Source of the DNA: an uncultured Opitutia bacterium
Lineage (GTDB): Bacteria > Verrucomicrobiota > Verrucomicrobiia > Opitutales > JABJCN01
Length of the DNA: 12,824 bases
Direction: 5' to 3'
Assembly (NCBI GenBank): GCA_913046175.1
Contig: CAJWSN010000018.1
Location: 1-12,824, forward strand
Each line of letters begins with the position of its first letter. The first letter of the stretch is position 1. The notes under the pieces are model-generated. The model made no database searches and had not been told where the DNA came from. It saw only the letters and a list, made by a program, of their open reading frames with translations. The translations under genes and the position numbers were made by a program. This document shows, one piece after another, positions 1-8,550 of the stretch.

Positions 1-301
1 ATTCACGCACCAGCCTGAATCCAGGGTCGCTGATGCCTGGCAGGCCCGCATCTGAAACCAGTGCCAGGGTCGATCCCCTGGCTATGCGTTCGGCCAACTC
101 CGGAGCCAGCTTTTTTTCATTTTCCTCCCGATAGGATAGGGTGGTGCGCTGTATCTCCACATGATCCAGTAATTTGCGTGTGACTCGTGTGTCCTCACAG
201 ACCACTGTATCTGACAACTTCAGTGCTTCCACCGCTCGGGGTGAAAGGTCGGCAAGGTTCCCGATCGGGGTGGCAACCAGGTAGAGGCATCCCTGGGACA
301 T
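1..301 (-). CDS. rsmI: 16S rRNA (cytidine1402-2'-O)-methyltransferase RsmI, partial
   Basis: This is the first 100 codons of a gene whose 3' end lies beyond the left edge of the window. The product should transfer a methyl group from S-adenosylmethionine to the 2'-OH of C1402 in 16S rRNA, near the ribosomal P site. The N-terminus carries the RsmI hallmarks in order: LYLVATPIGNLADLS at residues 6-20, CEDTRVTRKLL at about 35-45, SYREENE at about 55-61, and the SAM-binding block LVSDAGLPGISDPG at about 80-93. The start at 301 is the only ATG that keeps residues ahead of the conserved first strand. No strong ribosome binding site precedes it, only an AAGG that is too close. It lies 40 bases after the stop of a small lipoprotein gene on the same strand, so co-transcription is likely. 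Identity is confident; the C-terminal half cannot be seen. Confidence 0.93.
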   Translation of the reverse strand, partial: MSQGCLYLVATPIGNLADLSPRAVEALKLSDTVVCEDTRVTRKLLDHVEIQRTTLSYREENEKKLAPELAERIARGSTLALVSDAGLPGISDPGFRLVRE

Positions 302-322
302 GACCTTTGGCGCTTCTTCGAG

Positions 323-334
323 GACTGCGCAGTC
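323..334. repeat. 12-bp perfect palindrome between the lipoprotein gene and rsmI
   Basis: GACTGCGCAGTC reads identically on both strands. It sits in the 40-base spacer between the lipoprotein stop and the rsmI start. With no loop and no T-run it is not a standard terminator. It could be a protein-binding site or chance. Confidence 0.45.
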
Positions 335-341
335 TTCTGGG

Positions 342-500
342 TTATCGCCCCCCCAGACCTGGAAGGCGTTGTTCCCACTCCGCCGGTCTTGACCATGGGA
401 CGTTGGAATCCCCTTCCTCCATGTAGGTGCAGGCACCGAGGAGAAATCCACCCAGCGAAGTTGCCAGGAGGAGCAGTATTCTAAAAAGGCGGGTTTTCAT
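342..500 (-). CDS. small lipoprotein of unknown function, 52 aa
   Basis: A short complete gene encodes a 52-residue protein. It has a basic start (MKTRLFR), a leucine-rich hydrophobic core at residues 8-23 and a lipobox LGAC ending at Cys24, so the product should be a lipoprotein cleaved by signal peptidase II. The mature part is only 29 residues long. It has Thr, not Asp, after the Cys, which by the Enterobacteria rule would favour the outer membrane, although that rule may not hold here. The mature tail contains DSNVPWSRPAEWEQ and then LPGLGG, a Trp/Pro-rich pattern that resembles the tails of small lipoproteins remembered from Verrucomicrobia; no named function is known to me. It starts 37 bases after the stop of the coiled-coil gene and ends 40 bases before rsmI, so it probably shares their transcript. 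No clear ribosome binding site was found. The reading is supported by the signal peptide and by its neat fit between two real genes. Confidence 0.72.
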   Translation of the reverse strand: MKTRLFRILLLLATSLGGFLLGACTYMEEGDSNVPWSRPAEWEQRLPGLGGR

Positions 501-537
501 TGTTTCAATACGAAGTTTGGTTTTCAGGATTCACAAT

Positions 538-1674
538 TTATTGGGCAACGGTTACCACATCGCCTTTCCTGAGGCTGCTGATGGTTTTCCACTCCTCGGA
601 ATCAGGGTTCTGAAGAACTTGGAAGATCGAATATTCTGCCTCCACCTTGACGATGCCAAGGGGTGACAGGAGGCTCCCATTGCGCTGGAGTTTGAGCTTC
701 ATGCCTTTCTTTACACCATGATTTTCCCCGACCTGCACCGCCATCATCTTGGTTTTGGCATTGAACCCGATGAATTGGGCATTTTTTCGCAAGGGTTGAG
801 CTTGTAGGGCAAATAAAGAACTTCCACCTGGAGCACCTGGTTGCGGAGTCGCTCCTGGGATGGCAGGGGCGCCTGTTGGAGGTACTGCTCCAATTGGTGC
901 TCCGCCAGGCACGACACCCATTGCCCTTTGTTGGGCGGCAAGAAGCCTCTGCACATTCATCTCCTCCTCTCGAACCTTTGTTTCAAGTTCGCTGATCTTT
1001 GCCTCCTTGTCAGCAAGCTGCAGGGCCAAGGCCTCTTTTTCCGTGGCCAGGTCCTTTTTCAATTGGGCCATGTCCTGCTGGTGCTTGATCTTGTCGTCGT
1101 TGTAGTTCCCCTTCAACTGTTCGAACTTGTTATCCTTGTCTACGATTGTCGCATTAAGACCCTCAATTTCCTTGGTAAGATCCCCATTTTTTGTGATTTC
1201 CTCTCCGAGCAGGGTGTTTTTCTCATCCCGATCCTTGGTGATTTCTTCAATCGTCTCATCCCTGCTGGCAATGGTTGAAATCTGTGTGGTGATTTTTTGC
1301 GCCTGCTCTGCAATGTGTGACTTGTATGTCAGTTGCTTGGCAGGGTCATCACCACCAAGGTCCTTGCCTTTGTGACCAAAAAACTCGTCCCGGCCCTGGA
1401 TTTCCTTGAGGGATGATTCCATCGCCTCCAAGCCTTTGAGGCTGTCACTCCCTCCACGTGCTTTGATCTTGGCAAAGTTTAGATTCCTTGTTGAATCCTC
1501 CTGGGTCACCTCTGAAAGAGCCTTTCTCTGAATCTTGTACCCGGTAAGAAACTCTCTCTGCTGGATGACGGCCTCCTTTTGGGCGATGAGGTCTTTCTTG
1601 TCGATCCAACTGAATACGGCAAAGCCACATGCACCCAGGGACAGAATCCTTAATAATATGGAAAAAACTTTCAT
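538..1674 (-). CDS. membrane-anchored coiled-coil protein of unknown function, 378 aa
   Basis: No named family was recognised with confidence. The N-terminus has one hydrophobic segment (residues 5-23) followed by Lys/Asp, so it is probably anchored in the inner membrane with the rest in the periplasm. A Cys in LGAC at residue 16 could be read as a lipobox, but the hydrophobic stretch runs past it, which argues for an anchor. Residues about 120-252 are rich in Glu, Lys, Gln and Leu with heptad character, indicating a long coiled coil. Residues 253-285 form a Gly/Pro/Ala linker (VPGGAPIGAVPPTGAP). Residues 290-378 form a small domain with GVKKGMKLKLQRNG and a terminal KGDVVTV, loosely like the C-terminal domain of FlgT-type envelope proteins; that likeness is weak. 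The start is fixed by AAAGGAG six bases upstream, the best ribosome binding site in the window. The lipoprotein gene and rsmI follow closely. Confidence 0.85.
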   Translation of the reverse strand: MKVFSILLRILSLGACGFAVFSWIDKKDLIAQKEAVIQQREFLTGYKIQRKALSEVTQEDSTRNLNFAKIKARGGSDSLKGLEAMESSLKEIQGRDEFFGHKGKDLGGDDPAKQLTYKSHIAEQAQKITTQISTIASRDETIEEITKDRDEKNTLLGEEITKNGDLTKEIEGLNATIVDKDNKFEQLKGNYNDDKIKHQQDMAQLKKDLATEKEALALQLADKEAKISELETKVREEEMNVQRLLAAQQRAMGVVPGGAPIGAVPPTGAPAIPGATPQPGAPGGSSLFALQAQPLRKNAQFIGFNAKTKMMAVQVGENHGVKKGMKLKLQRNGSLLSPLGIVKVEAEYSIFQVLQNPDSEEWKTISSLRKGDVVTVAQ

Positions 1675-1680
1675 GGTTTA

Positions 1681-1687
1681 CTCCTTT
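1681..1687 (-). promoter_or_regulatory. strong Shine-Dalgarno for the coiled-coil gene
   Basis: Read on the minus strand, AAAGGAG is followed by six bases (TAAACC) and then the ATG at 1674. It is the only textbook ribosome binding site seen ahead of a gene here, and it decides the start of the coiled-coil protein. Confidence 0.8.
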
Positions 1688-1734
1688 TGGCGTGGGTGAA
1701 CCCAGAATTAAATGACGGGGTTGGGAACCCTTGA

Positions 1735-1774
1735 ATGAGGTACAATTATTGTTGTAAACAATTTTATGTGAAAA

Positions 1775-1775
<1 letters not shown>
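1735..1775 (-). promoter_or_regulatory. AT-rich spacer with small dyad, possible promoter of the coiled-coil gene
   Basis: The 97 bases between pgi and the coiled-coil gene contain a markedly AT-rich part. ATTGTT and AACAAT form a 6-base inverted repeat with a 3-base loop at about 1749-1763. A loose promoter-like pair (TTCACA, 17 bases, ATAATT) can be drawn on the minus strand. Together with the strong ribosome binding site this suggests a promoter of its own, separate from ilvD-pgi. The evidence is weak and rests on base composition. Confidence 0.3.
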
Positions 1776-3355
<1,580 letters not shown>

Positions 3356-3378
3356 TTCAGTTTATAGCGTTAAGGACG

Positions 3379-3401
3379 TTGAGCCTGTTGAGGTATTTGA
3401 G
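3379..3401. repeat. three TTGAG repeats at 9-bp spacing upstream of pgi
   Basis: On the plus strand TTGAG occurs at 3379-3383, 3388-3392 and 3397-3401, each start exactly nine bases from the next (CTCAA on the coding strand of pgi). The array lies 24-46 bases upstream of the pgi start, in the ilvD-pgi spacer. Evenly spaced direct repeats can be operator sites, but with five-base units chance is a real alternative. Confidence 0.35.
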
Positions 3402-3427
3402 GGGAGTTTGCTGAATGCTGCATTTGC

Positions 3428-5116
3428 TCAGAGATTCTTGTCAGTCACCGCGCCATGGGATGCGGATGTGACGAGCTTTGCATATTTGGCGAGAACTCCC
3501 CGGTTTTCCTTTTGCCCGGAGGGTTTCCAGGCTTGGAGGCGAGTTTCGATCTCCTCGCTTGTCAGGTTGAGGTTGATCTCATTTTTCTCGGCGTCAATGG
3601 TGATGGAATCTCCATCCACAAGAACCCCAATGGGTCCTCCCACGGCCGCCTCGGGTGTTATATGGCCAACCACGAAGCCGTGGCTTCCACCGGAGAAGCG
3701 TCCATCGGTGATGAGTGCGACCTCACTGCCAAGACCCCGGCCCATGATGGCGGAGGTGGGTGCAAGCATCTCTCGCATCCCAGGCCCCCCAACGGGTCCC
3801 TCGTTGCGAATAACCACGACGTGACCGGCCTCGACCCTCCCGTGCAGGATTCCCTGCAGGGCGTCCTCCTCGGACTCGAAGACAATAACCTTGCCCGTGA
3901 ACTCGAGTCCCTCCTTGCCGGATATTTTTGCGACGGCTCCCTCCGGTGATAGATTGCCATAAAGTATACGTAGATGGCTGTCTGCCTTGATGGGGTTGTC
4001 GAGGGGGTAAACGACATCCTGGCCTGCAGGGTAGGGAGTCGCATCGATAACGTTCTCACGCAGGGTCCTGCCTGTCACGGTTATGCAGTCTCCATGTAAA
4101 AGCCCGGCATCCAGCAGCATCTTCATCATGGGTGTAAGGCCCCCGATGCGTACGAAGTGTGACATGTTGTATTTGCCACTGGGCTTCAGGTCGGCAATCA
4201 CGGGAACCCGTTTCCCGATTTCTGTGAAATCATCCAACCCAAGGGGGACATCGGCGGCGTGCGCCATGGCGAGCAGATGTAGGACGGCATTTGTGGAACC
4301 GCCCAATGCAATGACAACGGTTATGGCGTTCTCGAAGGCCTCCCTTGTCATAATGTCTCCCGGGAGGATGTTTTTTTTCATCAGGTTAAGCACGGCCTTT
4401 CCCGCGTTGCGGCAGTCCTCCTCCTTGTCCTTGGAGATGGCAAGTTGGGCGGAACTGTTTGGAAGGCTCATTCCTAGCGCCTCAATGGACGAGGCCATGG
4501 TGTTGGCGGTGTACATGCCTCCGCAGGAACCGGGCCCCGGTATCGATTTACACTCAATTTCCCTCAGTTCCGCCTCATCAATCTGGCCCGAGGCCTCCTT
4601 GCCGACCGCCTCGAAGACAGAGACGATGTCGACCGGGGTCTCCTTGTGGATTCCAGGCAGGATGGTGCCTCCATATACAAATACGGAGGGGCGTTTCAGT
4701 CGGGCCATTGCGATCAGGCAGGCGGGCATGTTTTTGTCACATCCGCCAATGGTCACCACCCCGTCAAAGCCTTCCGCCCCGACCACAGTTTCAATGGAGT
4801 CCGCGATGACCTCACGGGACACCAGCGAATAGCGCATGCCGGGAGTGCCCATGGAGATGCCATCGCTTACAGTGATCGTGCCGAAGACAACCCCTTTGCC
4901 TCCAGCTTCGTTAACTCCAGTTTCGGCTTCCCGAGCCAGCTTGTCGATATGCATGTTGCATGGCGTGACCATGCTCCATGTCGAGGCAACGCCCACAATT
5001 GGCTTGCGGAAATCTTCATCCTCAAACCCCACGGCGCGGAGCATTGAGCGATTTGGGGCTCGATCCTTGCCATCGTTGATGATGGAGGAGTGTGGGCGAT
5101 GTTTGGAATCTTCCAT
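3428..5116 (-). CDS. ilvD: dihydroxy-acid dehydratase
   Basis: This 562-residue enzyme dehydrates 2,3-dihydroxy-isovalerate and 2,3-dihydroxy-3-methylvalerate to the 2-keto acids that become valine, leucine and isoleucine. Three cysteines expected to hold the iron-sulfur cluster are present: Cys53 in TPCNMHID, Cys126 in GGCDKNMPA and Cys198 in GPGSCGGMYTAN. This three-Cys set is typical of the [2Fe-2S] type. Further signatures are VYGGTILPG (147-155), ALGGSTNAVLHLLAMAHA in the middle and GRFSGGSHGFVVGHITPEAA near the C-terminus. The motif usually written STWNEVTPC is STWSMVTPC here, a minor change. Length is normal. The ATG at 5116 fits the family start (SSIINDGKDRAPNRSM); there is no clear ribosome binding site. 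It is divergent from pheA and is followed by pgi. No leader peptide rich in Ile, Leu or Val was seen, so classical attenuation is not supported. Confidence 0.97.
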   Translation of the reverse strand: MEDSKHRPHSSIINDGKDRAPNRSMLRAVGFEDEDFRKPIVGVASTWSMVTPCNMHIDKLAREAETGVNEAGGKGVVFGTITVSDGISMGTPGMRYSLVSREVIADSIETVVGAEGFDGVVTIGGCDKNMPACLIAMARLKRPSVFVYGGTILPGIHKETPVDIVSVFEAVGKEASGQIDEAELREIECKSIPGPGSCGGMYTANTMASSIEALGMSLPNSSAQLAISKDKEEDCRNAGKAVLNLMKKNILPGDIMTREAFENAITVVIALGGSTNAVLHLLAMAHAADVPLGLDDFTEIGKRVPVIADLKPSGKYNMSHFVRIGGLTPMMKMLLDAGLLHGDCITVTGRTLRENVIDATPYPAGQDVVYPLDNPIKADSHLRILYGNLSPEGAVAKISGKEGLEFTGKVIVFESEEDALQGILHGRVEAGHVVVIRNEGPVGGPGMREMLAPTSAIMGRGLGSEVALITDGRFSGGSHGFVVGHITPEAAVGGPIGVLVDGDSITIDAEKNEINLNLTSEEIETRLQAWKPSGQKENRGVLAKYAKLVTSASHGAVTDKNL

Positions 5117-5325
5117 GATGTTGCGGTCTTTTGAATAAATGAGGGCAGAAGGATGCTGGTGGGATGCCGACGGGCAAGCTGGAAATCAGGGTAGGGAACG
5201 CATGGGAGCCACTGTCTGCCTGCTGATTCAAAACTGGTTCCATCCTTTTAAACTTTCACTCTTCGGGATTTTCCTCTAGGAGCGTGGCCTCTTCAGTATC
5301 AAAACGTTCCATCCCACTTTTCATT
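5117..5325. promoter_or_regulatory. divergent ilvD/pheA control region
   Basis: These 209 bases separate the two divergent starts and must hold both promoters. On the plus strand a loose pair, TTCAAA at 5227-5232 and TAAACT at 5249-5254 with 16 bases between, could drive pheA. AGGAG lies at 5278-5282. No convincing pair was found for ilvD, and no T-box, leader peptide or terminator-like hairpin was recognised. Confidence 0.35.
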
Positions 5326-6399
5326 ATGAACCTTCACGACCTTCGAGAGCAGATCGACTCCATCGACCGCGAGATAGTGGATCGCCTGAATCGTCGTGTG
5401 TTATTGGCTTCAGAGATTGGAAGGATCAAGTCTGAGGCCGGTGCGGAGGTGTATGTGCCGGTTCGTGAGGAGGAGGTTTTCCAGAAACTGGAGCAGCTCA
5501 ATGAGGAAGGGCATCTCGAAACCCCTGCCTTGCGAGCCATTTACCGTGAAATCATATCGGCCTCAATTGCGCTCCAAAAACCACTGGTCATTGCTTATCT
5601 GGGGCCGGAGGCCACCTTTACACAGCAGGCTGCCCTAAAGAGTTTTGGATCCGGCCTCAATTACAAACCCTTCAACACGATTGCTGATGTGTTTCACGAG
5701 GTGGAAAAAGGTCATGCGGACTACGGGGTAGTTCCGGTGGAGAATTCCACGGAGGGTGCTGTCTTCCACTCCCTGGACATGCTGGCTGAGACGGATTTGA
5801 AGATTACTGCACAGGTTTACCTGCCCATAGAGCATTGTTTGCTTTCCCGTTCCCAATTGGATGCAATCACGGAGGTACAGTCAAAGGATCAGGCTCTCGG
5901 TCAATGTCGCCATTGGCTTCGTTCAAACCTGCCAAATGCGAAGCTCGTTGACTGTTCCAGCACGACCCATGCAGTGCAGGTTGCCATGGAGCGGGACGGC
6001 GCTGCCGCCATTGCCTCCAGTCTTGCCGGGGAGTTGTACGGTGTGCCCATCCTGCAGAAGGGCATTCAGGATCATGCAGAGAATATCACCCGTTTTCTTA
6101 TCATAGCGCGTAACTCCGGCCCTATCGGCAATGGCGAGGTGCCGCAACGTACCAGCATTGTCTTTTCACTTAAGGACAGGACAGGCGCCCTCCAGTCTGC
6201 TTTGGAACCTTTCAGCAAGCGTGGTGTCAATCTTTGCAAGATCGAGTCAAGGCCAAGCCGCCGGAAGGCCTGGGACTATTTTTTCTTCATCGATTGCATC
6301 GGTCATTTTGAAGAAGATCCTGTTCGTGAAGCCATCACGGAGCTTGAAGCCATGTGCTCTTTCGCCAAGTGGCTTGGGAGTTATCCCGATGTGCGTTAA
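5326..6399 (+). CDS. pheA: bifunctional chorismate mutase / prephenate dehydratase (P-protein)
   Basis: The enzyme turns chorismate into prephenate and then phenylpyruvate, the committed branch to phenylalanine. Residues 1-85 form an AroQ-type chorismate mutase (LREQIDSIDREIVDRLNRR, then RIK with Lys35, and Gln84). Residues about 87-265 form the prephenate dehydratase domain, with YLGPEATFTQQAA at 91-103, VPVENSTEGAV at 136-146 and the catalytic STT at 212-214. Residues about 274-352 form an ACT domain with the phenylalanine-sensing GAL (287-289) and ESRP (307-310) motifs intact, so feedback inhibition by phenylalanine is expected. The ATG at 5326 is chosen because the mutase domain starts there; a GTG at 5284 in the same frame would add 14 residues but has its AGGAG only one base away. 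Length (357 aa) is normal. A dehydrogenase-like gene follows after 92 bases. Confidence 0.95.
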   Translation: MNLHDLREQIDSIDREIVDRLNRRVLLASEIGRIKSEAGAEVYVPVREEEVFQKLEQLNEEGHLETPALRAIYREIISASIALQKPLVIAYLGPEATFTQQAALKSFGSGLNYKPFNTIADVFHEVEKGHADYGVVPVENSTEGAVFHSLDMLAETDLKITAQVYLPIEHCLLSRSQLDAITEVQSKDQALGQCRHWLRSNLPNAKLVDCSSTTHAVQVAMERDGAAAIASSLAGELYGVPILQKGIQDHAENITRFLIIARNSGPIGNGEVPQRTSIVFSLKDRTGALQSALEPFSKRGVNLCKIESRPSRRKAWDYFFFIDCIGHFEEDPVREAITELEAMCSFAKWLGSYPDVR

Positions 6400-6491
6400 T
6401 CCAGTGCAGCCCGTTGTTACTGGCACGAACCCTGACGTTCGGTCCTGGATTTTGTGGGTTTCTCCAGCTTGAACCTGAATTTGCCAGATAC

Positions 6492-7529
6492 ATGGAAATT
6501 CTAAGAATTGGCTTCATTGGTGCCGGTGGAAATACGCGGCTTCGCCATATTCCCGGTTTCATGAAATGTGAGGGGGTTGAACCTGTGGTGCTGTGTAACC
6601 GCTCAATGGAATCTTCCCAGAAAGTGGCTGAAGAGTTTGGGGTTCCTCGTGTTGCCGGGGATTGGCGCGAAATTGTACAGGACCCCCGCGTTGATGCCGT
6701 GTGTATTGGGACTTGGCCCAATACGCATGCGGAGATGACAGTGGCTGCACTTGAGGCAGGCAAGCATGTACTCTGTGAGGCCAGGATGTCAGCGAGCCTT
6801 GAGGAGGCGGAATCCATGCTGGAGGCCAGCCGTTTGCACCCTGGCCTGGTGGCGCAGATTGTACCATCCCCTTTGTCACTGGACTTGGATGCCCGGGTGA
6901 CCACCCTGCTTGGTGAGGGGGTCGTCGGAAACCTGCTGGAGGTGATTGTCACGCACACTTTCGCAGAATATCAGGATGCGTTGTCACCTTTGCCTTGGCG
7001 ACTGGACCGGAGGCTGAGTGGTGTAAACGCACTTACCTTGGGAATCCTGCACGAAATGGTTCAGCGTTGGATTCCAGGCAATCCCAACGTGCTTCATGCT
7101 GTGGCGGGTATTCATACTCCGGAGCGCTTGGATGAGGCATCGGGTTCCATGGTGAAGGTCGGGTTGCCGGAGAGCCTCAATATTGTGGCCCGGTTTCCGT
7201 CAGGGCCCCGCTTGATTTATCATTTGAGCGGGATTGATGCGGGACCACCCTTGCTGGATGTTCGTCTGAATGGTTCCGGCGGAACCTTGCATGTCAACCT
7301 GCCCCAAAAGGTGCTGACCCTTTACCGGCCCGGAAGTGAACAAGGAGAAATTGTCGAGGTGCCTTGTGCCGAGAAGCGTGGCTGGCGAGTGGAGGAGGAC
7401 TTCATTTCCAGTATCCGAACGGGTGCACCTGTGACCCTGACTGATTTTAAGACTGGGGTGCGCTACATGAGATTCAGCCAGGTTGTGGATGACATGTGGC
7501 GGCATGAACGGAAAAAACACGGCGACTGA
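6492..7529 (+). CDS. Gfo/Idh/MocA-family oxidoreductase-like protein with altered EKP motif
   Basis: The 345-residue protein has an N-terminal Rossmann fold with the nucleotide-binding loop GFIGAGGNTRLRHIP (7-21), then PNTHAEMTVAALEAGKHVLCE (76-96), the usual layout of NAD(P)-dependent sugar or cyclitol dehydrogenases of this family. The C-terminal alpha/beta domain (about 125-345) contains PWRLDRRLSGVNALTLGI and His187. The substrate cannot be told from sequence. An oddity is that the conserved EKP that follows the strand near residue 96 reads EAR (Glu96-Ala97-Arg98), so the lysine normally involved in catalysis is missing. The protein may use another residue or may not be a standard dehydrogenase. 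The ATG at 6492 is chosen because the Rossmann strand begins three residues later; the frame is open further upstream but shows no domain. No ribosome binding site is seen. It may follow pheA on one transcript. Confidence 0.88.
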   Translation: MEILRIGFIGAGGNTRLRHIPGFMKCEGVEPVVLCNRSMESSQKVAEEFGVPRVAGDWREIVQDPRVDAVCIGTWPNTHAEMTVAALEAGKHVLCEARMSASLEEAESMLEASRLHPGLVAQIVPSPLSLDLDARVTTLLGEGVVGNLLEVIVTHTFAEYQDALSPLPWRLDRRLSGVNALTLGILHEMVQRWIPGNPNVLHAVAGIHTPERLDEASGSMVKVGLPESLNIVARFPSGPRLIYHLSGIDAGPPLLDVRLNGSGGTLHVNLPQKVLTLYRPGSEQGEIVEVPCAEKRGWRVEEDFISSIRTGAPVTLTDFKTGVRYMRFSQVVDDMWRHERKKHGD

Positions 7530-7535
7530 TTCAGT

Positions 7536-8459
7536 TTATTTCTTCGGGTTTTCCTCATCGCCATTCATGACAGATTCAAGGCTTTGTTCGGTGAGGAGTC
7601 GAATGAACTGCTTGAGGGCGGGCTGTATGACCCTCCCTTTCTTGCGGACGATGGCCAAGGGTCGCACCAAGTCCTTGTCCTTGATGGCTATCTTCTTGAT
7701 TTGGCCCCTCTGGACCTCGTGCATGATTGTTTTCTCTGGAAGGAGGGCCACGCCAAGGTCAATCTCAACGGCACGCTTGATCGTCTCGATGTTGTCGAAT
7801 TCCATGATGGTGCGCAATTCAACCTCCGAGGCTTCCAGCATTTCATCAAGGCTCCGCCGGGTGGGAATGTCCTGGTCAAAGCCGATTACCCGGTGACCGC
7901 TTAACTCGGATACTTCTATTGAGCTTCTCTTGCTGAGTGCATGTCCCGGGCTTGCGGCCAATACGAGTCTTTCCTCCTTGAAGGGAATGATCTCCACACC
8001 CTTCATTTTTTCCGGAAAGGCGACCAGCCCCATGTCCACTGCCCCCTGTTGCACGTCTTCGTAGACCATGTTGGCCCGGCGATACTCAATGCGGACGTTA
8101 ACGGAAGGAAACTCCTTCATGAAGTCTTTCAGGTAATCGGGCAACTCATGCAGTCCGATACTGTAGATTGTGGAAATCTGGATATTTCCGCTCAGCACTT
8201 TTTTCATCTCCAGGAGTTCACTTTGCAGGCGGTCGTAAACCTGGAGAATCTCCTTGAATCCATGGTGCAGGTTATTCCCCTCCCGGGTGAGCTTGAACTT
8301 CTTTTGGGTCCGGTCGATGATCAAGGTATTAAAATGCTTCTCCATTGCCCGGAGTTGCTGGCTTACCGCAGATTGCGTAATACTGTTAAGCTTTGCTGCC
8401 CTGGAGAAGCTTTTACTCTGGACGAGGTCGCAGAAGATTTTCAGGTTTTCTAAATGCAT
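7536..8459 (-). CDS. LysR-family transcriptional regulator
   Basis: This is a 307-residue LysR-type regulator of normal length. Residues 1-60 form the winged helix-turn-helix, with the recognition region SFSRAAKLNSITQSAVSQQL at 17-36. A linker helix follows (about 65-88), then a two-lobed periplasmic-binding-like effector domain (about 90-295), with SGNIQISTIYSIG at its start and IKRAVEIDLGVALLPE in the second half. The tail is short and charged (NGDEENPKK). The effector cannot be predicted; the fold is nearest in style to CysB/CysL-like regulators, a weak impression. The gene converges on the Gfo/Idh gene with only six bases between the stops and is divergent from yggS. A candidate LysR box (8476-8490) lies 17-31 bases upstream of its start, consistent with autoregulation and perhaps control of yggS. 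No ribosome binding site is seen before the ATG. Confidence 0.95.
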   Translation of the reverse strand: MHLENLKIFCDLVQSKSFSRAAKLNSITQSAVSQQLRAMEKHFNTLIIDRTQKKFKLTREGNNLHHGFKEILQVYDRLQSELLEMKKVLSGNIQISTIYSIGLHELPDYLKDFMKEFPSVNVRIEYRRANMVYEDVQQGAVDMGLVAFPEKMKGVEIIPFKEERLVLAASPGHALSKRSSIEVSELSGHRVIGFDQDIPTRRSLDEMLEASEVELRTIMEFDNIETIKRAVEIDLGVALLPEKTIMHEVQRGQIKKIAIKDKDLVRPLAIVRKKGRVIQPALKQFIRLLTEQSLESVMNGDEENPKK

Positions 8460-8475
8460 TTTACAGACACGGATT

Positions 8476-8490
8476 ATTAATTTTCCTAAT
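8476..8490. promoter_or_regulatory. candidate LysR box (ATTA-N7-TAAT, T-N11-A)
   Basis: In the spacer between the divergent lysR-type gene and yggS, ATTA and TAAT form an inverted repeat with seven bases between them, matching the T-N11-A rule for LysR-family sites. It is centred about 24 bases before the regulator's ATG and about 68 bases before yggS. The region is AT-rich, so chance occurrence is possible. Confidence 0.4.
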
Positions 8491-8550
8491 GGGAAAGAAG
8501 GTAGAGAAGTAAATATTTCTAATCAGTGCAAGAAGCTATCACAACAACTT

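Noticed and set aside
841..1375. Open frames on the plus strand opposite the coiled-coil gene
   Set aside because: They mirror the biased codons of the coiled coil; Leu/Phe/Ser-rich translations with no recognisable family.
4083..4832. Long open frame (249 codons) on the plus strand opposite ilvD
   Set aside because: It is a shadow of the ilvD reading frame; low-complexity Ser/Pro-rich translation with no domain, and ilvD has every family motif.
5022..5243. Possible leader peptide before ilvD (73 codons, start preceded by AAAAGG)
   Set aside because: It runs out of frame into ilvD, is not rich in Ile, Leu or Val, and no attenuator hairpins accompany it.
6421..6442. CGAAC/GTTCG dyad between pheA and the Gfo/Idh gene
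   Set aside because: Five-base stem without a T-run; not distinguishable from chance.
6354..6491. N-terminal extension of the Gfo/Idh gene back to 6354
   Set aside because: It would overlap the end of pheA and adds 46 residues with no domain; the Rossmann strand begins right after ATG 6492.
7941..8453. 170-codon plus-strand frame opposite the LysR gene
   Set aside because: Antisense shadow; the LysR frame shows a complete helix-turn-helix and effector domain.
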